Origin: Propioniciclava coleopterorum
GTDB lineage: Bacteria; Actinomycetota; Actinomycetes; Propionibacteriales; Propionibacteriaceae
DNA length: 64,000 bases
NCBI RefSeq assembly: GCF_011393335.1
Contig: NZ_CP049865.1
Span: 124,001-188,000, forward strand
Direction of reading: 5' to 3'
Shown: positions 8,888 through 17,727 of the stretch, piece by piece
Position numbering within the stretch: position 1 is the first letter of the stretch
How the letters are laid out: every line of letters starts with the position of its first letter
Notes under the pieces: generated by a model
The model's database searches: none
Told to the model about the DNA's origin: nothing
What the model saw: the letters and a program-made list of their open reading frames with translations, nothing else
Program-made: the position numbers and the translations under genes

Positions 8888-11184
8888 TGACGCCGGCCGA
8901 GCTCGCCGCCGGGTTCGCCGACCCGCCGGTGGCGGCGCGGCCGTGGGCGTTCTGGTTCCTCAACGACGACACGCCCCTGGCCGAGCTGACCGCCCAGCTG
9001 GACGCCTTCGCCGCGGCCGGCTTCGGGACGGTGTGCCCGTGCGCCCGGATCGGGCTGTCGGAGTCGATCGGCTACCTCACCGACGCCTGGTGGGATCTGA
9101 TGCGCGGCGTGGTCGCGCACTGCGCCGCCCTGGGGCTGCGCGTCGTGCTCTACGACGAGGCGTCCTACCCCTCGGGCGCCGCGAACGGCGCGGTCGTCGC
9201 CGAGAACCCGGAGTTCGCGTCCCGCTGCCTGGTGCGCACCACCGCCGAGGCCGAACTGTCGCCGGGCGGCGTGGCCTACCTGCGCCCCAACCCGGGCCGC
9301 TCGCTGTGGGACCGCCGCGTCGCCACCGTCCTCACCGACGCCGCAGGCGTCCGCCACCTCGTCACCCCGGACGCCGCGGGCCTGGTCCGGGTCTCGGCGG
9401 CCGAGCACGGGACCGGGACCGTCACCGTGGAGGCGTTCTTCGACGCCCCCAGCGGCGGCACGATCCGCGGCGCGCACGCCTGGCAGGACGACGAGTCCGC
9501 GCTCGCCCCCGCGTCCGCCGATCTGATGAACCCCGAAGCGGTCGCCGCCTTCCTGCGGCTCACCCACGACGCCTACGCCGAGCACCTCGGCGCCTGGTTC
9601 GGCACCACGATCGTGGCCCTGTTCACCGACGAGCCCGCGCCGTCGGGCCGCAACCCGCGCCCCGGCGCGATCGCGTGGACGCCCGGCCTCGAGCACGCGC
9701 TCGCCGCCGCCGCGGGCACCCCGGTCGAGGACGTCCTGGTCGATCTGGCCGACGCCTTCACCCCGGACACCAGGGTCCACGCCCTGCACGAGGCCGTCGT
9801 CGCCGAGCGGGTCGCGACGGTCTACCACGGCGCGCAGCGCGCCTGGTGCGACGCGCACGGCCTCGCCTTGACCGGCCACCCGGAGCGCCCCGACGAGATG
9901 GCCGCCCTGGACGCCTTCACCTGGCCGGGCCAGGACACCGTGTGGCGCTGGGTGCTGCCCGGCGCCTCCGCGCTGACCGGCCCCGAGTCGGCCGGGCCGC
10001 GGACGGCCTCGAGCGCGGCCGTCCTGCGCCGGCTCGCCGACCCCGCCGACGTCGCCCCCGTCGTCAACGAGGTGTACGGCGCCTACGGCTGGCGGCTCAG
10101 CCTGGACGAGATGAAGTGGATCGCCGACTGGCTGGCCGTCCGCGGCACGACGGCGTTCCTGCTGCACGCGCTGTTCGCCTCGGTGCGGGACAACCGGGCG
10201 TTCGAGTCCGAGCCGGACCTCGGCCTGGCCAACGCCTGGTGGCCGCACCTGCCGACCTTCGTGTCCTATCTGGCGCGGCTGTCGCTGCTCAACCAGGCGC
10301 TCCAGGAGCGTCCGACGGTGGCCGTGGCGGTGGTCGGCGACCGGGTCCCGGCCGACGCCGTCGCGCCGCTCCACACCCGGCAGGTCGGCTTCGTCTACGC
10401 CGGCCTCCCGGCGCTCGCCGCGCTTGCCGTGGACGCCGTCGTCGCGCTGCCCGGCGACGCGGACGCCGTGCGCGCGGCCGCGCCGCAGGCGCGGATCATC
10501 GTCGCCGAGGGCGCGGACTGGTGGCGCGACCTCGCGCCGTCCGGCCCGCCGGTCCTGTCCGGGGAGCGCGCCGACCTGCGCGTCCGGTCGGGGCGCCTGG
10601 GCGACACGGACGCCGCCCTGCTCACCAACGAGGGCGAGGACCCCATCACGGTCGCCGCCGGCGGCGCCGCCTGGGACCCCTGGACGGGCACGATCACCGC
10701 GGTCGACGGCCCGCTGACGCTGCCCCGGCGCGGGGCGATCTGGCTCACCGACGCCGTGCCGGAGGGCACGCCGCCGGCGCCGCCGCCCCGGGAGCCGGGC
10801 GCCCCGGTCGCCCTGGCGCCGTGGCGCAGCGACCCCGCCGCTCCGGCGGGCGACTGGACCGCGGACCCGGCCTGGGAGACCTTCGCCGGCGCGGTGACCT
10901 ACGCCACCTCCTTCACCCTCGCCGAACCGACCGACCTCCTGCTCGACCTGGGTGCGGTCGGCGACAACGCCGACGTCCGCGTCAACGGCACGCCCGTCGC
11001 GGCGCTGTTCTGGGCGCCCCAGCGCTGCACCGTCCCGGCGGCGGCGACCCGGGCCGGGAGCAACACGCTCGAGGTCGGCGTCACGAACAGCAGCGCCAAC
11101 CGGTACGAGGGTGCGCTGCGGCCCTCGGGCCTGATCGGTCCGGTGACGCTGCACCTCGCCGTCGCCGTCGCGCCGGGCCGCTAG
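8887..11184 (+). CDS. Putative glycoside hydrolase, GH106-like (alpha-L-rhamnosidase type)
   Basis: A 765-residue protein without a signal peptide, so probably cytoplasmic. The N-terminal TIM-barrel-like region begins PWAFWFLNDDTPLAELTAQL and contains VVLYDEASYPSGAANG, a pattern I associate with GH106-like hydrolases. TTIVALFTDEPAPSG at about residues 239-253 carries acidic residues in a likely active-site strand. The last ~130 residues form a beta-sandwich resembling the GH2 sugar-binding domain (DLGAVGDNADVRVNG). The ATG overlaps the preceding stop by one base. Rhamnosidase activity is inferred from family resemblance and context; another exo-glycosidase activity is possible. Confidence 0.65.
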   Translation: MTPAELAAGFADPPVAARPWAFWFLNDDTPLAELTAQLDAFAAAGFGTVCPCARIGLSESIGYLTDAWWDLMRGVVAHCAALGLRVVLYDEASYPSGAANGAVVAENPEFASRCLVRTTAEAELSPGGVAYLRPNPGRSLWDRRVATVLTDAAGVRHLVTPDAAGLVRVSAAEHGTGTVTVEAFFDAPSGGTIRGAHAWQDDESALAPASADLMNPEAVAAFLRLTHDAYAEHLGAWFGTTIVALFTDEPAPSGRNPRPGAIAWTPGLEHALAAAAGTPVEDVLVDLADAFTPDTRVHALHEAVVAERVATVYHGAQRAWCDAHGLALTGHPERPDEMAALDAFTWPGQDTVWRWVLPGASALTGPESAGPRTASSAAVLRRLADPADVAPVVNEVYGAYGWRLSLDEMKWIADWLAVRGTTAFLLHALFASVRDNRAFESEPDLGLANAWWPHLPTFVSYLARLSLLNQALQERPTVAVAVVGDRVPADAVAPLHTRQVGFVYAGLPALAALAVDAVVALPGDADAVRAAAPQARIIVAEGADWWRDLAPSGPPVLSGERADLRVRSGRLGDTDAALLTNEGEDPITVAAGGAAWDPWTGTITAVDGPLTLPRRGAIWLTDAVPEGTPPAPPPREPGAPVALAPWRSDPAAPAGDWTADPAWETFAGAVTYATSFTLAEPTDLLLDLGAVGDNADVRVNGTPVAALFWAPQRCTVPAAATRAGSNTLEVGVTNSSANRYEGALRPSGLIGPVTLHLAVAVAPGR

Positions 11185-11193
11185 GTTGGCGGC

Positions 11194-11673
11194 ATGAAGA
11201 GCGTCTTCCTCATCCGCCACGGCGAGGCCGAGTTCACCGGACGCGGACGCGGCGACCACGGCCGCATCCTCACCGACGAGGGGCTCGCCCAGGCCGCTCG
11301 GCTCGGCGAACTGCTCGCCGACGCCGGCGTCGAGGTGGTGCTGGCGTCCTCGGCCGACCGCGCGCTCCAGACGGCCCGTGGCATGGCGCTGCCCGCCCGG
11401 GTCGAGCCGCTCGACGAGCTCTACAACGCCTCCACGCTCGGGATCCTGCGCGCGCTGGCCGACCTGGACGAAGGCGTGACGGTGGCCGCGCTCGTGGCGC
11501 ACGCCCCCGGCGTCCCGGCGCTCGTGGACGAGCTCACCGGCCCCGGCAGCGACCCCGACGCCATCGCGCTGGTGCGGTCGCACTACCCCACGGCGACCGT
11601 CGCCCGCATCGACTTCGACGGCGGCTGGGACGAACTCGCCGCCCCACGGCTGGCCTGGGCCGACCGCGGCTGA
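11194..11673 (+). CDS. SixA-like histidine phosphatase family protein
   Basis: A 159-residue single-domain phosphoglycerate-mutase-like protein. LIRHGEAEFTGRGRGDHGR carries the catalytic RHG motif (R8-H9-G10), and AHAPGVPALV supplies the second conserved His. The small size, lacking a long insertion, resembles SixA phosphohistidine phosphatases. It starts 9 bp after the GH106-like gene and is probably in the same transcript. Its role in the cluster is unclear; dephosphorylation of a sugar phosphate or a phosphohistidine are both possible. Confidence 0.85.
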   Translation: MKSVFLIRHGEAEFTGRGRGDHGRILTDEGLAQAARLGELLADAGVEVVLASSADRALQTARGMALPARVEPLDELYNASTLGILRALADLDEGVTVAALVAHAPGVPALVDELTGPGSDPDAIALVRSHYPTATVARIDFDGGWDELAAPRLAWADRG

Positions 11674-11760
11674 ATCGGCGACGGCTTCCCGTCGCCCGGA
11701 CAAGAATCGCATTCAGCCCATTTCCGCAGGTCACGATTCCCCAACACCTCGACGATTCCT

Positions 11761-11790
11761 TTGACTTGCGTTTCGGCAACCGCTTACCTT
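11761..11790 (+). promoter_or_regulatory. Promoter with LacI-type operator site 2
   Basis: TTGACT (11761-11766) and TACCTT (11785-11790) are 18 bp apart. The operator-like GGCAACCGCTTACC (11775-11788) lies in the spacer and overlaps the -10 element. This is a strong layout for repression of the transporter-gudD operon that starts at 11826. Confidence 0.65.
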
Positions 11791-11825
11791 GAATGCGACG
11801 CACGCAACGACGCATGGGGGAGCGC

Positions 11826-12629
11826 ATGGCGCAGAGGAAGTCCTGGACCCGACGCCTGCGCGAGGGCTGGCCACCGCTGGCCTTCGGCGTGGCCGTCTTC
11901 GTGCTCTGGTGGGCCGTCACGGCCGCCGGACTTGTGCCCGCCTTCCTCATCCCGTCCCCCGGCGACACCTGGGCGGCGTTCGCCAAGAACGTCCCCTACT
12001 TCGCCCAGCACACCGGCGTCACCACGATCGAGACGCTGCTCGGCTTCGTGATCGCCGCGATCATCGGCGAGGTCGTCGCGATCGCGATGGTCTACTCGCG
12101 CCCCATCGAGCGCACCCTCTACCCCATCGTCCTGTTCGCGCAGGTGATCCCGAAAATCGCCATCGCGCCGCTGTTCATCGTCTGGCTGGGCTTCGGGCTG
12201 GCCCCCAAGGTCGTCGTCGCCGTCCTCATGGCGTTCTTCCCGGTCGTGATCTCCGGCCTGGCCGGCCTGAAGTCCGTGGACCGGGAGATGCTCGAACTGG
12301 CCGACACCATGGGCGCCAGCAACTGGAAGGTGTTCAGCAAGATCCGGTTCCCCGCCTCGCTCCCCCAGCTCTTCAGCGGCCTCAAGGTGGCCGCGACGCT
12401 GGCGGTCACCGGCGCCGTGGTCGGGGAGTTCGTCGGCGCCAACTCCGGCCTGGGGTACGTCATCCTGCAGGCCAACGGCAACATCGACACCGCCACCCTC
12501 TTCGTCGCGCTCATCATCATGTCGCTGCTCGGCGTGGCGATGTTCGCGGTCATCGAGCTGATCGAGCGCCTGGTGATCCCCTGGCACTCCAGCTTCCGCA
12601 ATGCACCCGCCGCCACCGTCCAATTCTGA
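11826..12629 (+). CDS. ABC transporter permease, NitT/TauT (SsuC-like) family
   Basis: A 267-residue inner-membrane permease with about six hydrophobic segments and the cytoplasmic EAA-like loop ELADTMGASNWKVFSKIRFP that contacts the ATPase. The type is SsuC/TauC/NrtB. The ATG at 11826 is preferred over ATGs at 11793 and 11814 because GGGGGAG sits just upstream and the protein then starts MAQRKSWTRRLREG. It is first in an apparent operon of permease, binding protein, ATPase and glucarate dehydratase. Family members import sulfonates, nitrate or thiamine precursors; this context argues for an organic acid, possibly an aldarate. Confidence 0.88.
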   Translation: MAQRKSWTRRLREGWPPLAFGVAVFVLWWAVTAAGLVPAFLIPSPGDTWAAFAKNVPYFAQHTGVTTIETLLGFVIAAIIGEVVAIAMVYSRPIERTLYPIVLFAQVIPKIAIAPLFIVWLGFGLAPKVVVAVLMAFFPVVISGLAGLKSVDREMLELADTMGASNWKVFSKIRFPASLPQLFSGLKVAATLAVTGAVVGEFVGANSGLGYVILQANGNIDTATLFVALIIMSLLGVAMFAVIELIERLVIPWHSSFRNAPAATVQF

Positions 12630-12641
12630 AAGGCGAACATC

Positions 12642-13682
12642 ATGTCCATTTCGCGCAAGGGATTCCTCGCCGGCCTCGGCGCCACCGTCGCCCTCGCGGC
12701 GGCCGGCTGCTCCACGGGCCCCACGGCCGCACCGGCCCCCACCGGCGGCTCCACCGCGGGCGCCGCCCCCACCCCGGTGACCCTCATGCTCAACTGGTAC
12801 CCCTACGGCGAGCACGCCGGCTTCTACTACGGGGTCGAGAAGGGCATCTTCGCCCGACACGGCATCGACCTGAAGATCCAGGCCGGGCAGGGGTCGACCA
12901 AGACGGTGCAGGCCGTCGGCGGCAACCAGGTGATGTTCGGCTGGGCCGACACCCCGGCCGTCCTGAGCAACATCGACAAGGGCGTCAAGGCGCGCAGCGT
13001 CGGCGTCTTCCTGCAGACCACCCCGTCCTCGGTGCAGCTCTTCGAGGAGAAGGGCGTCAAGACGCCGGCCGATCTCAAGGGCAAGACCATCGCGGTGTCC
13101 GCGGGCGACGCCCCCACCGTCATGTTCCCGACCTACCTGAAGAAGGCCGGGTTGCAGCCCACCGACGTCCAGACCCAGAACCTGGACGCCGCGGGCAAGA
13201 TCTCCGCGGTGCTCGCCGGCCAGGTGGACGGGCTCATCGGCTTCGCCCACGACCAGGGCCCGACGATCGCCGCGAAGTCGGGCAAGCCGATGACCTACCT
13301 GCGCTACTCCGACGTCGGGTTGAACTACTTCTCCAACGGCCTGATCGTGAACCCCGAGACCATCAGCTCCAAGCCGGAACTCGTCAAGGCCATGGTCGCC
13401 GCCACCTCGGAGGCGTACGCCGCCGCCGCCAAGGACGTCGACGCGGCCGCGAAGTCGATGGAGGGCAAGGACCCGCAGATGCCGGCGCTGCCCGTCCTCA
13501 CCCAGCAGTGGACCGAGACGATCAAGCTGCTCAGCACCGACGCCACGAAGGGCAAGGCGCCCGGCACCAACGCCGCGTCCGACTGGGACGCCACGATCAA
13601 GGTGCTGGCCGACGCCGGCCTGATCGGCGGGGTCAAGCCGGCCTCGACCTACTTCGACGCGTCGTTCCAGCCGACCGCATGA
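12642..13682 (+). CDS. ABC transporter substrate-binding lipoprotein, NMT1/SsuA-like
   Basis: A 346-residue binding protein. The signal peptide MSISRKGFLAGLGATVALAA ends in the lipobox AAGC with Cys23, followed by a Thr/Ala/Pro-rich linker. The mature part starts VTLMLNWYPYGEHAGFYYGV, characteristic of the NMT1/THI5-like group; DLKGKTIAVSAGDAPTVMF is a typical ligand-contact region. Alanine- and lysine-rich segments follow and the length is normal. It begins 12 bp after the permease and its stop overlaps the ATPase start (ATGA). The ligand cannot be read from the sequence. Confidence 0.9.
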   Translation: MSISRKGFLAGLGATVALAAAGCSTGPTAAPAPTGGSTAGAAPTPVTLMLNWYPYGEHAGFYYGVEKGIFARHGIDLKIQAGQGSTKTVQAVGGNQVMFGWADTPAVLSNIDKGVKARSVGVFLQTTPSSVQLFEEKGVKTPADLKGKTIAVSAGDAPTVMFPTYLKKAGLQPTDVQTQNLDAAGKISAVLAGQVDGLIGFAHDQGPTIAAKSGKPMTYLRYSDVGLNYFSNGLIVNPETISSKPELVKAMVAATSEAYAAAAKDVDAAAKSMEGKDPQMPALPVLTQQWTETIKLLSTDATKGKAPGTNAASDWDATIKVLADAGLIGGVKPASTYFDASFQPTA

Positions 13683-14464
13683 GCGACGCCCGACCCCTCA
13701 CGGTGGACGCGTCCGGCGTCAGCGTGACGTTCGCCACCAAAGCCGCCCAGGTGCCGGCCCTGCGCGACGTCACGCTGAGCGTCGAGCCGGGCGAGTTCGT
13801 CTCGATCGCCGGCCCCTCGGGCTGCGGCAAGTCGACGTTCCTGAAGGCGGTCGCCGGCCTGGTCAAGCCCAGCGCCGGGTCGATCACCCTCAACGGGACG
13901 CCGGTGACGGGTCCCCGCAACGACGTCGGCTTCGTGTTCCAGCGGCCCGCGCTGCTGGAGTGGCGCACCGTCGAGCAGAACATCTGGCTGCAGGGCGAGA
14001 TGCGGGGGCTGCCGCGCTCGGCCTACCGGGGCAAGGCGACGGATCTGATCGAGCTGACCGGACTGCAGGGCTTCGAGCGGGCCTACCCGCACGAGCTCTC
14101 CGGCGGCATGCAGCAGCGCGTCGCGCTGTGCCGCGCCCTGCTGCACGAGCCGCAGGTGCTGTTGATGGACGAGCCGTTCGGCGCCCTGGACGCCCTCACC
14201 CGCGAGCGGATGAACCTCGAACTGCACCGGATCTGGGAGCAGACCGGGGTCACCGTGCTGCTCGTCACCCACTCGGTGCCCGAGGCGATCTACCTGGCGA
14301 ACCGCGTCGTCATCATGAGCCCGCGCCCCGGCCGGATCCTGGAGCAGCTCGACATCGCCCTGCCGCGCGTGCGCGACTACGGCGACACCATGGCCGACCC
14401 GGAGTTCCAGCGGCTCACCGGACGCGTCCGTGAGCTGCTGGGTACCTCCGGCGAGGTGGACTGA
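13679..14464 (+). CDS. ABC transporter ATP-binding protein, NitT/TauT (SsuB-like) family
   Basis: A 261-residue ATPase. Walker [10 protein letters not shown], the Q-loop region [14 protein letters not shown], the signature [16 protein letters not shown] and Walker [13 protein letters not shown] are all intact, followed by the H-loop [10 protein letters not shown]. It energises the permease at 11826 together with the binding protein at 12642. The start overlaps the previous stop by four bases. The 55-bp gap to glucarate dehydratase holds only a ribosome binding site, which suggests continued transcription into that gene. Confidence 0.93.
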   Translation: MSDARPLTVDASGVSVTFATKAAQVPALRDVTLSVEPGEFVSIAGPSGCGKSTFLKAVAGLVKPSAGSITLNGTPVTGPRNDVGFVFQRPALLEWRTVEQNIWLQGEMRGLPRSAYRGKATDLIELTGLQGFERAYPHELSGGMQQRVALCRALLHEPQVLLMDEPFGALDALTRERMNLELHRIWEQTGVTVLLVTHSVPEAIYLANRVVIMSPRPGRILEQLDIALPRVRDYGDTMADPEFQRLTGRVRELLGTSGEVD

Positions 14465-14519
14465 CCGACCCACGCTCCCCCGGCGCCCGACGCCGCGGGG
14501 ACCCGACCAGGAGGTGTTC

Positions 14520-15845
14520 GTGGCATCCCCGACCATCGTGGCGGCCGAGGTGTACCCGGTCGCCGGACGCGACTCGATGGAGCTGAACCTCTCCGGCGCC
14601 CACGGCCCGTACTTCACGCGGAACGTGGTGATCCTGACCGACTCCGAGGGCCGCGAGGGCCTCGGCGAGGTGCCGGGCGGCGCCGCGATCACCGCGACGA
14701 TCCAGGAGGCGTTCGCCCTGGTCGAGGGGTCGGGCGTCGGCGAGTTCGCGAACGTGCTGCGGCGGGTGGGCGAGCGGTTCGCCGACCGGGACGCGGGCGG
14801 GCGGGGGCTGCAGACCTTCGACCTGCGCACCACGGTGCACGCCGTGACGGCGCTGGAGTCGGCCTACCTCGATCTGCTCGGCCAGCACCTCGGCGTCCCG
14901 GTCGCCGCCCTGCTGGGCGACGGCCAGCAGCGCGACGCGGTCCGCGTGCTGGGCTACCTGTTCTACCTCGGCGACCCCGACCGCACCGACCTGGACTACC
15001 TGCGCGAACCGGACGCCGCGCACCCCTGGTACCGGCTGCGGCACGAGGAGGCCCTGACGCCGGAGGCCATCGTGGCGCTCGGCGAGGCGGCGCACGACCT
15101 CTACGGGTTCGCCGACTTCAAGCTCAAGGGCGGCGTCCTGCCCGGCGAGGAGGAGGTCGCGGCGGTCCGCGCCCTGAAGAGCCGCTTCCCGGACGCGCGC
15201 ATTACCCTGGACCCCAACGGCGCCTGGTCGCTCGCCGAGGCCGTCCAGCTGTGCCGGCCGCTGCTCGACGTGCTGGCCTACGCCGAGGACCCCTGCGGCG
15301 CCGAGGGCGGGTTCTCGGGGCGCGAGGTCCTGGCCGAGTTCCGCCGCGCCACGGGGCTGCGGACCGCGACCAACATGGTCGCCACGGACTGGCGGCAGCT
15401 CGCCAGCTCGCTGGCGCTGCAGTCCGTGGACATCCCGCTCGCGGATCCGCATTTCTGGACCATGCGCGGCTCGGTGCGGGTGGCCCAGCTGTGCCACGGG
15501 CTCGGGCTCACCTGGGGCTGCCACTCCAACAACCACTTCGACATCTCGCTGGCGATGGTCGCGCACTGCGGCGCGGCGGCGCCCGGGGAGTACAACGCCC
15601 TCGACACGCACTGGATCTGGCAGGAGGGCATCGAGCGGCTGACCGTCGAGCCGCCGCGGATCGTGGACGGCCGCGTCGCCGTCGGCGGCCCGGGGCTCGG
15701 CGTCCGGATCGACCGCGCCCGGCTGGAGGCGGCCCACACCCTCCACCGGGAGAAGGCGCTGGGCACCCGGGACGACGCCCTCACCATGCAGTACCTTGTT
15801 CCCGGCTGGGTCTTCGACAACAAGCGCCCCTGCCTGGTGCGCTGA
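14520..15845 (+). CDS. gudD: Glucarate dehydratase
   Basis: A 441-residue enolase-superfamily enzyme that dehydrates D-glucarate (and L-idarate) to 5-keto-4-deoxyglucarate. It shows the GudD-specific N-terminus [20 protein letters not shown], the catalytic Lys pair in FKLKGG (K201, K203), the metal-binding LDPNGAW and AEDPCG segments, and the His motif [12 protein letters not shown] with H339. The GTG start is fixed by AGGAGG (14509-14514) 5 bp upstream and gives the family length of about 445. It is the last gene of the transporter operon that starts at 11826, suggesting that the transporter feeds it. Confidence 0.94.
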   Translation: MASPTIVAAEVYPVAGRDSMELNLSGAHGPYFTRNVVILTDSEGREGLGEVPGGAAITATIQEAFALVEGSGVGEFANVLRRVGERFADRDAGGRGLQTFDLRTTVHAVTALESAYLDLLGQHLGVPVAALLGDGQQRDAVRVLGYLFYLGDPDRTDLDYLREPDAAHPWYRLRHEEALTPEAIVALGEAAHDLYGFADFKLKGGVLPGEEEVAAVRALKSRFPDARITLDPNGAWSLAEAVQLCRPLLDVLAYAEDPCGAEGGFSGREVLAEFRRATGLRTATNMVATDWRQLASSLALQSVDIPLADPHFWTMRGSVRVAQLCHGLGLTWGCHSNNHFDISLAMVAHCGAAAPGEYNALDTHWIWQEGIERLTVEPPRIVDGRVAVGGPGLGVRIDRARLEAAHTLHREKALGTRDDALTMQYLVPGWVFDNKRPCLVR

Positions 15846-15913
15846 CGCGGCGATCCGGCTCCGGAAACCGCGGGCCGCGGCTGCCGTTGCCCCGAATCTT
15901 CCACCGCATCACG

Positions 15914-15946
15914 TTCCCTGATAGTGTTTCAGGGAAAGCGCTTCCC
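15914..15946 (+). promoter_or_regulatory. LacI-type operator site 3 with overlapping dyad
   Basis: GGAAAGCGCTTCCC (15933-15946) fits the window consensus. It overlaps a perfect 8-bp inverted repeat, TTCCCTGA (15914-15921) and TCAGGGAA (15929-15936), which may be a second regulator's site. TAGTGT (15922-15927) inside the dyad may be the -10 element. The KDPG aldolase ATG follows 21 bp after the operator. Confidence 0.6.
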
Positions 15947-15967
15947 GTCGTCGAGAGGACCTCACTG

Positions 15968-16606
15968 ATGGACGCACGTCTGTCCCCCATCGTCACCCAC
16001 TCGCTCGTCCCGGTCGTCGTCATCGACGACGCGGACAGCGCCCTGGGCCTGGCCGAGGCGCTCGTCGCCGGCGGCCTGCCAGTCGCCGAGGTGACGTTCC
16101 GCACCGCCGCCGCCGCGGAGGCGATCGCCCGCATGGCTACCAACCCCGACATCCTCGTCGGCGCGGGCACCGTCCGCACCGCCGAGCAGGTCGACCAGGC
16201 CGTCGACGCCGGCGCGAAGTACATCGTGTCCGCCGGGCTGAGCGCGGCCGTCGTGCGCCGGGCGCAGGACCGCGGCGTCCCGGTGCTGCCCGGCACCGTG
16301 ACCGCCACCGAGATCCTGGCCGCCACCGAACTGGGGCTGGACACCGTGAAGTTTTTCCCGGCCGAGACCTCCGGCGGCGTCGCCGCGATCAAGGCGCTCG
16401 CCGCGCCGTTCCCCGACATCACCTTCGTGCCCACCGGCGGCGTCGGCCCCAAGAACCTGGCCGACTACCTCGCCGTGCCGGCGATCGCCGCCTGCGGCGG
16501 GTCGTGGATGTGCCCCCGCGACGCCGTGAAGGCCGGGGACTTCGCCACCATCGAGCGCCTCACCCGCGAGGCCGTCGAACTCGTCCGTTCCACCAAGGAG
16601 GCCTGA
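15968..16606 (+). CDS. eda: KDPG / 4-hydroxy-2-oxoglutarate aldolase
   Basis: A 212-residue class I aldolase that splits 2-keto-3-deoxy-6-phosphogluconate into pyruvate and glyceraldehyde 3-phosphate. The Schiff-base lysine is K128 in TVKFFPAE and the general acid/base is E41 in AEVTFRT; GAGTVRT and VPTGGVGPKNL form the phosphate-binding end of the barrel. The ATG is preceded by GAGAGGA. It is the first gene of an operon with the KDG kinase, which starts 3 bp later and makes its substrate. The LacI-type operator lies directly upstream. Confidence 0.95.
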   Translation: MDARLSPIVTHSLVPVVVIDDADSALGLAEALVAGGLPVAEVTFRTAAAAEAIARMATNPDILVGAGTVRTAEQVDQAVDAGAKYIVSAGLSAAVVRRAQDRGVPVLPGTVTATEILAATELGLDTVKFFPAETSGGVAAIKALAAPFPDITFVPTGGVGPKNLADYLAVPAIAACGGSWMCPRDAVKAGDFATIERLTREAVELVRSTKEA

Positions 16607-16609
16607 ACC

Positions 16610-17710
16610 ATGTCGATCACCCTGCGTCCCGCTGAGGAGTGCACCTACGACATCGTGTCGCTGGGCGAGGTGATGCTCCGCCTGGATCCGGGCGAGGGCC
16701 GCATCCGCACCGCCCGCCGCTTCGAGGCCTGGGAGGGCGGCGGCGAGTACAACGTCGCCCGCGGCATGTCGCGCGCGTTCGGGCTGCGCGCCGGCGTCGT
16801 CACCGCGCTGGTGGACAACGAGGTCGGTCGCCTGATCGAGAACATGATCCTGGCCGGCGGCGTGGACGCCCGCCACATCGTGTGGCGCGAATCCGACGGC
16901 ATCGGCCGCAACGTCCGCAACGGCCTCAACTTCACCGAGCGCGGCTTCGGCGTCCGGGGTGCCGTCGGCGTGTCCGACCGCGGCAACACCGCCGCCTCGC
17001 AGCTGCGTCCCGAGGATGTGGACTGGGACCACCTGTTCGGGAAGCTGGGCGTGCGCTGGCTGCACACCGGCGGCATCTACGCCGCCCTGTCGGAGGCCAC
17101 GGCCGAGACCGTCATCGCCGCGGTGAAGGCCGCCAAGAAGTACGGCACCGTCGTCAGCTACGACCTGAACTACCGTCCCAGCCTGTGGAAGTCGATCGGC
17201 GGCCTGGAGAAGGCGCGCGAGGTCAACACCACCATCGCGCCCTACATCGACGTGATGATCGGCAACGAGGAGGACTTCACCGCCAGCCTCGGCCTCGAGA
17301 TCGAGGGCGTGGACGAGCACCTCACCGAGCTGCCGCTGGAGAGCTTCGCCAACATGATCCAGAACGCCGCCGCCACCTACCCGAACTTCCAGGTGATCGG
17401 CACGACGATGCGCAGCGTGAAGTCCGCCACGATCAACGACTGGGCGGCCATCGCCTGGTCGGCCGAGACGGGCGTCCTGCAGTCGACGCAGCGCCCCGAC
17501 CTGGAGATCTTCGACCGCGTCGGCGGCGGCGACTCGTTCGCCTCCGGCCTGATCTTCGGCCTGCTGGACGGCCAGCCGCTGCAGACGGCGCTGGAGTACG
17601 GCGCCGCCCACGGCGCGCTCGCCATGACCACCCCGGGCGACACCACGATGGCCACCAAGGCCGAGGTGATCAAGCTCGCCGGCGGCGGCAGCGCCCGCGT
17701 CGATCGCTGA
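16610..17710 (+). CDS. kdgK: 2-keto-3-deoxygluconate kinase, PfkB family
   Basis: A 366-residue ribokinase/PfkB-fold kinase that would phosphorylate 2-keto-3-deoxygluconate to KDPG for the aldolase gene immediately upstream. The N-terminal VSLGEVMLRLDPGEGRIR and the GGGEYNVARGMSRAFG segment (sugar-binding GG) are typical of KDG kinases. The catalytic Asp is D308 in VGGGDSFASG. The length is slightly above the usual 310-340, owing to insertions near residues 210-260. The assignment to KDG rather than fructose or ribose rests on the operon. Confidence 0.9.
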   Translation: MSITLRPAEECTYDIVSLGEVMLRLDPGEGRIRTARRFEAWEGGGEYNVARGMSRAFGLRAGVVTALVDNEVGRLIENMILAGGVDARHIVWRESDGIGRNVRNGLNFTERGFGVRGAVGVSDRGNTAASQLRPEDVDWDHLFGKLGVRWLHTGGIYAALSEATAETVIAAVKAAKKYGTVVSYDLNYRPSLWKSIGGLEKAREVNTTIAPYIDVMIGNEEDFTASLGLEIEGVDEHLTELPLESFANMIQNAAATYPNFQVIGTTMRSVKSATINDWAAIAWSAETGVLQSTQRPDLEIFDRVGGGDSFASGLIFGLLDGQPLQTALEYGAAHGALAMTTPGDTTMATKAEVIKLAGGGSARVDR

Positions 17711-17727
17711 CCGGAAGGAACCATCAC

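Noticed and set aside
15902-15946. Possible riboswitch before eda
   Set aside because: The dyads fit operator and promoter elements and there is not enough leader sequence for a known riboswitch class.
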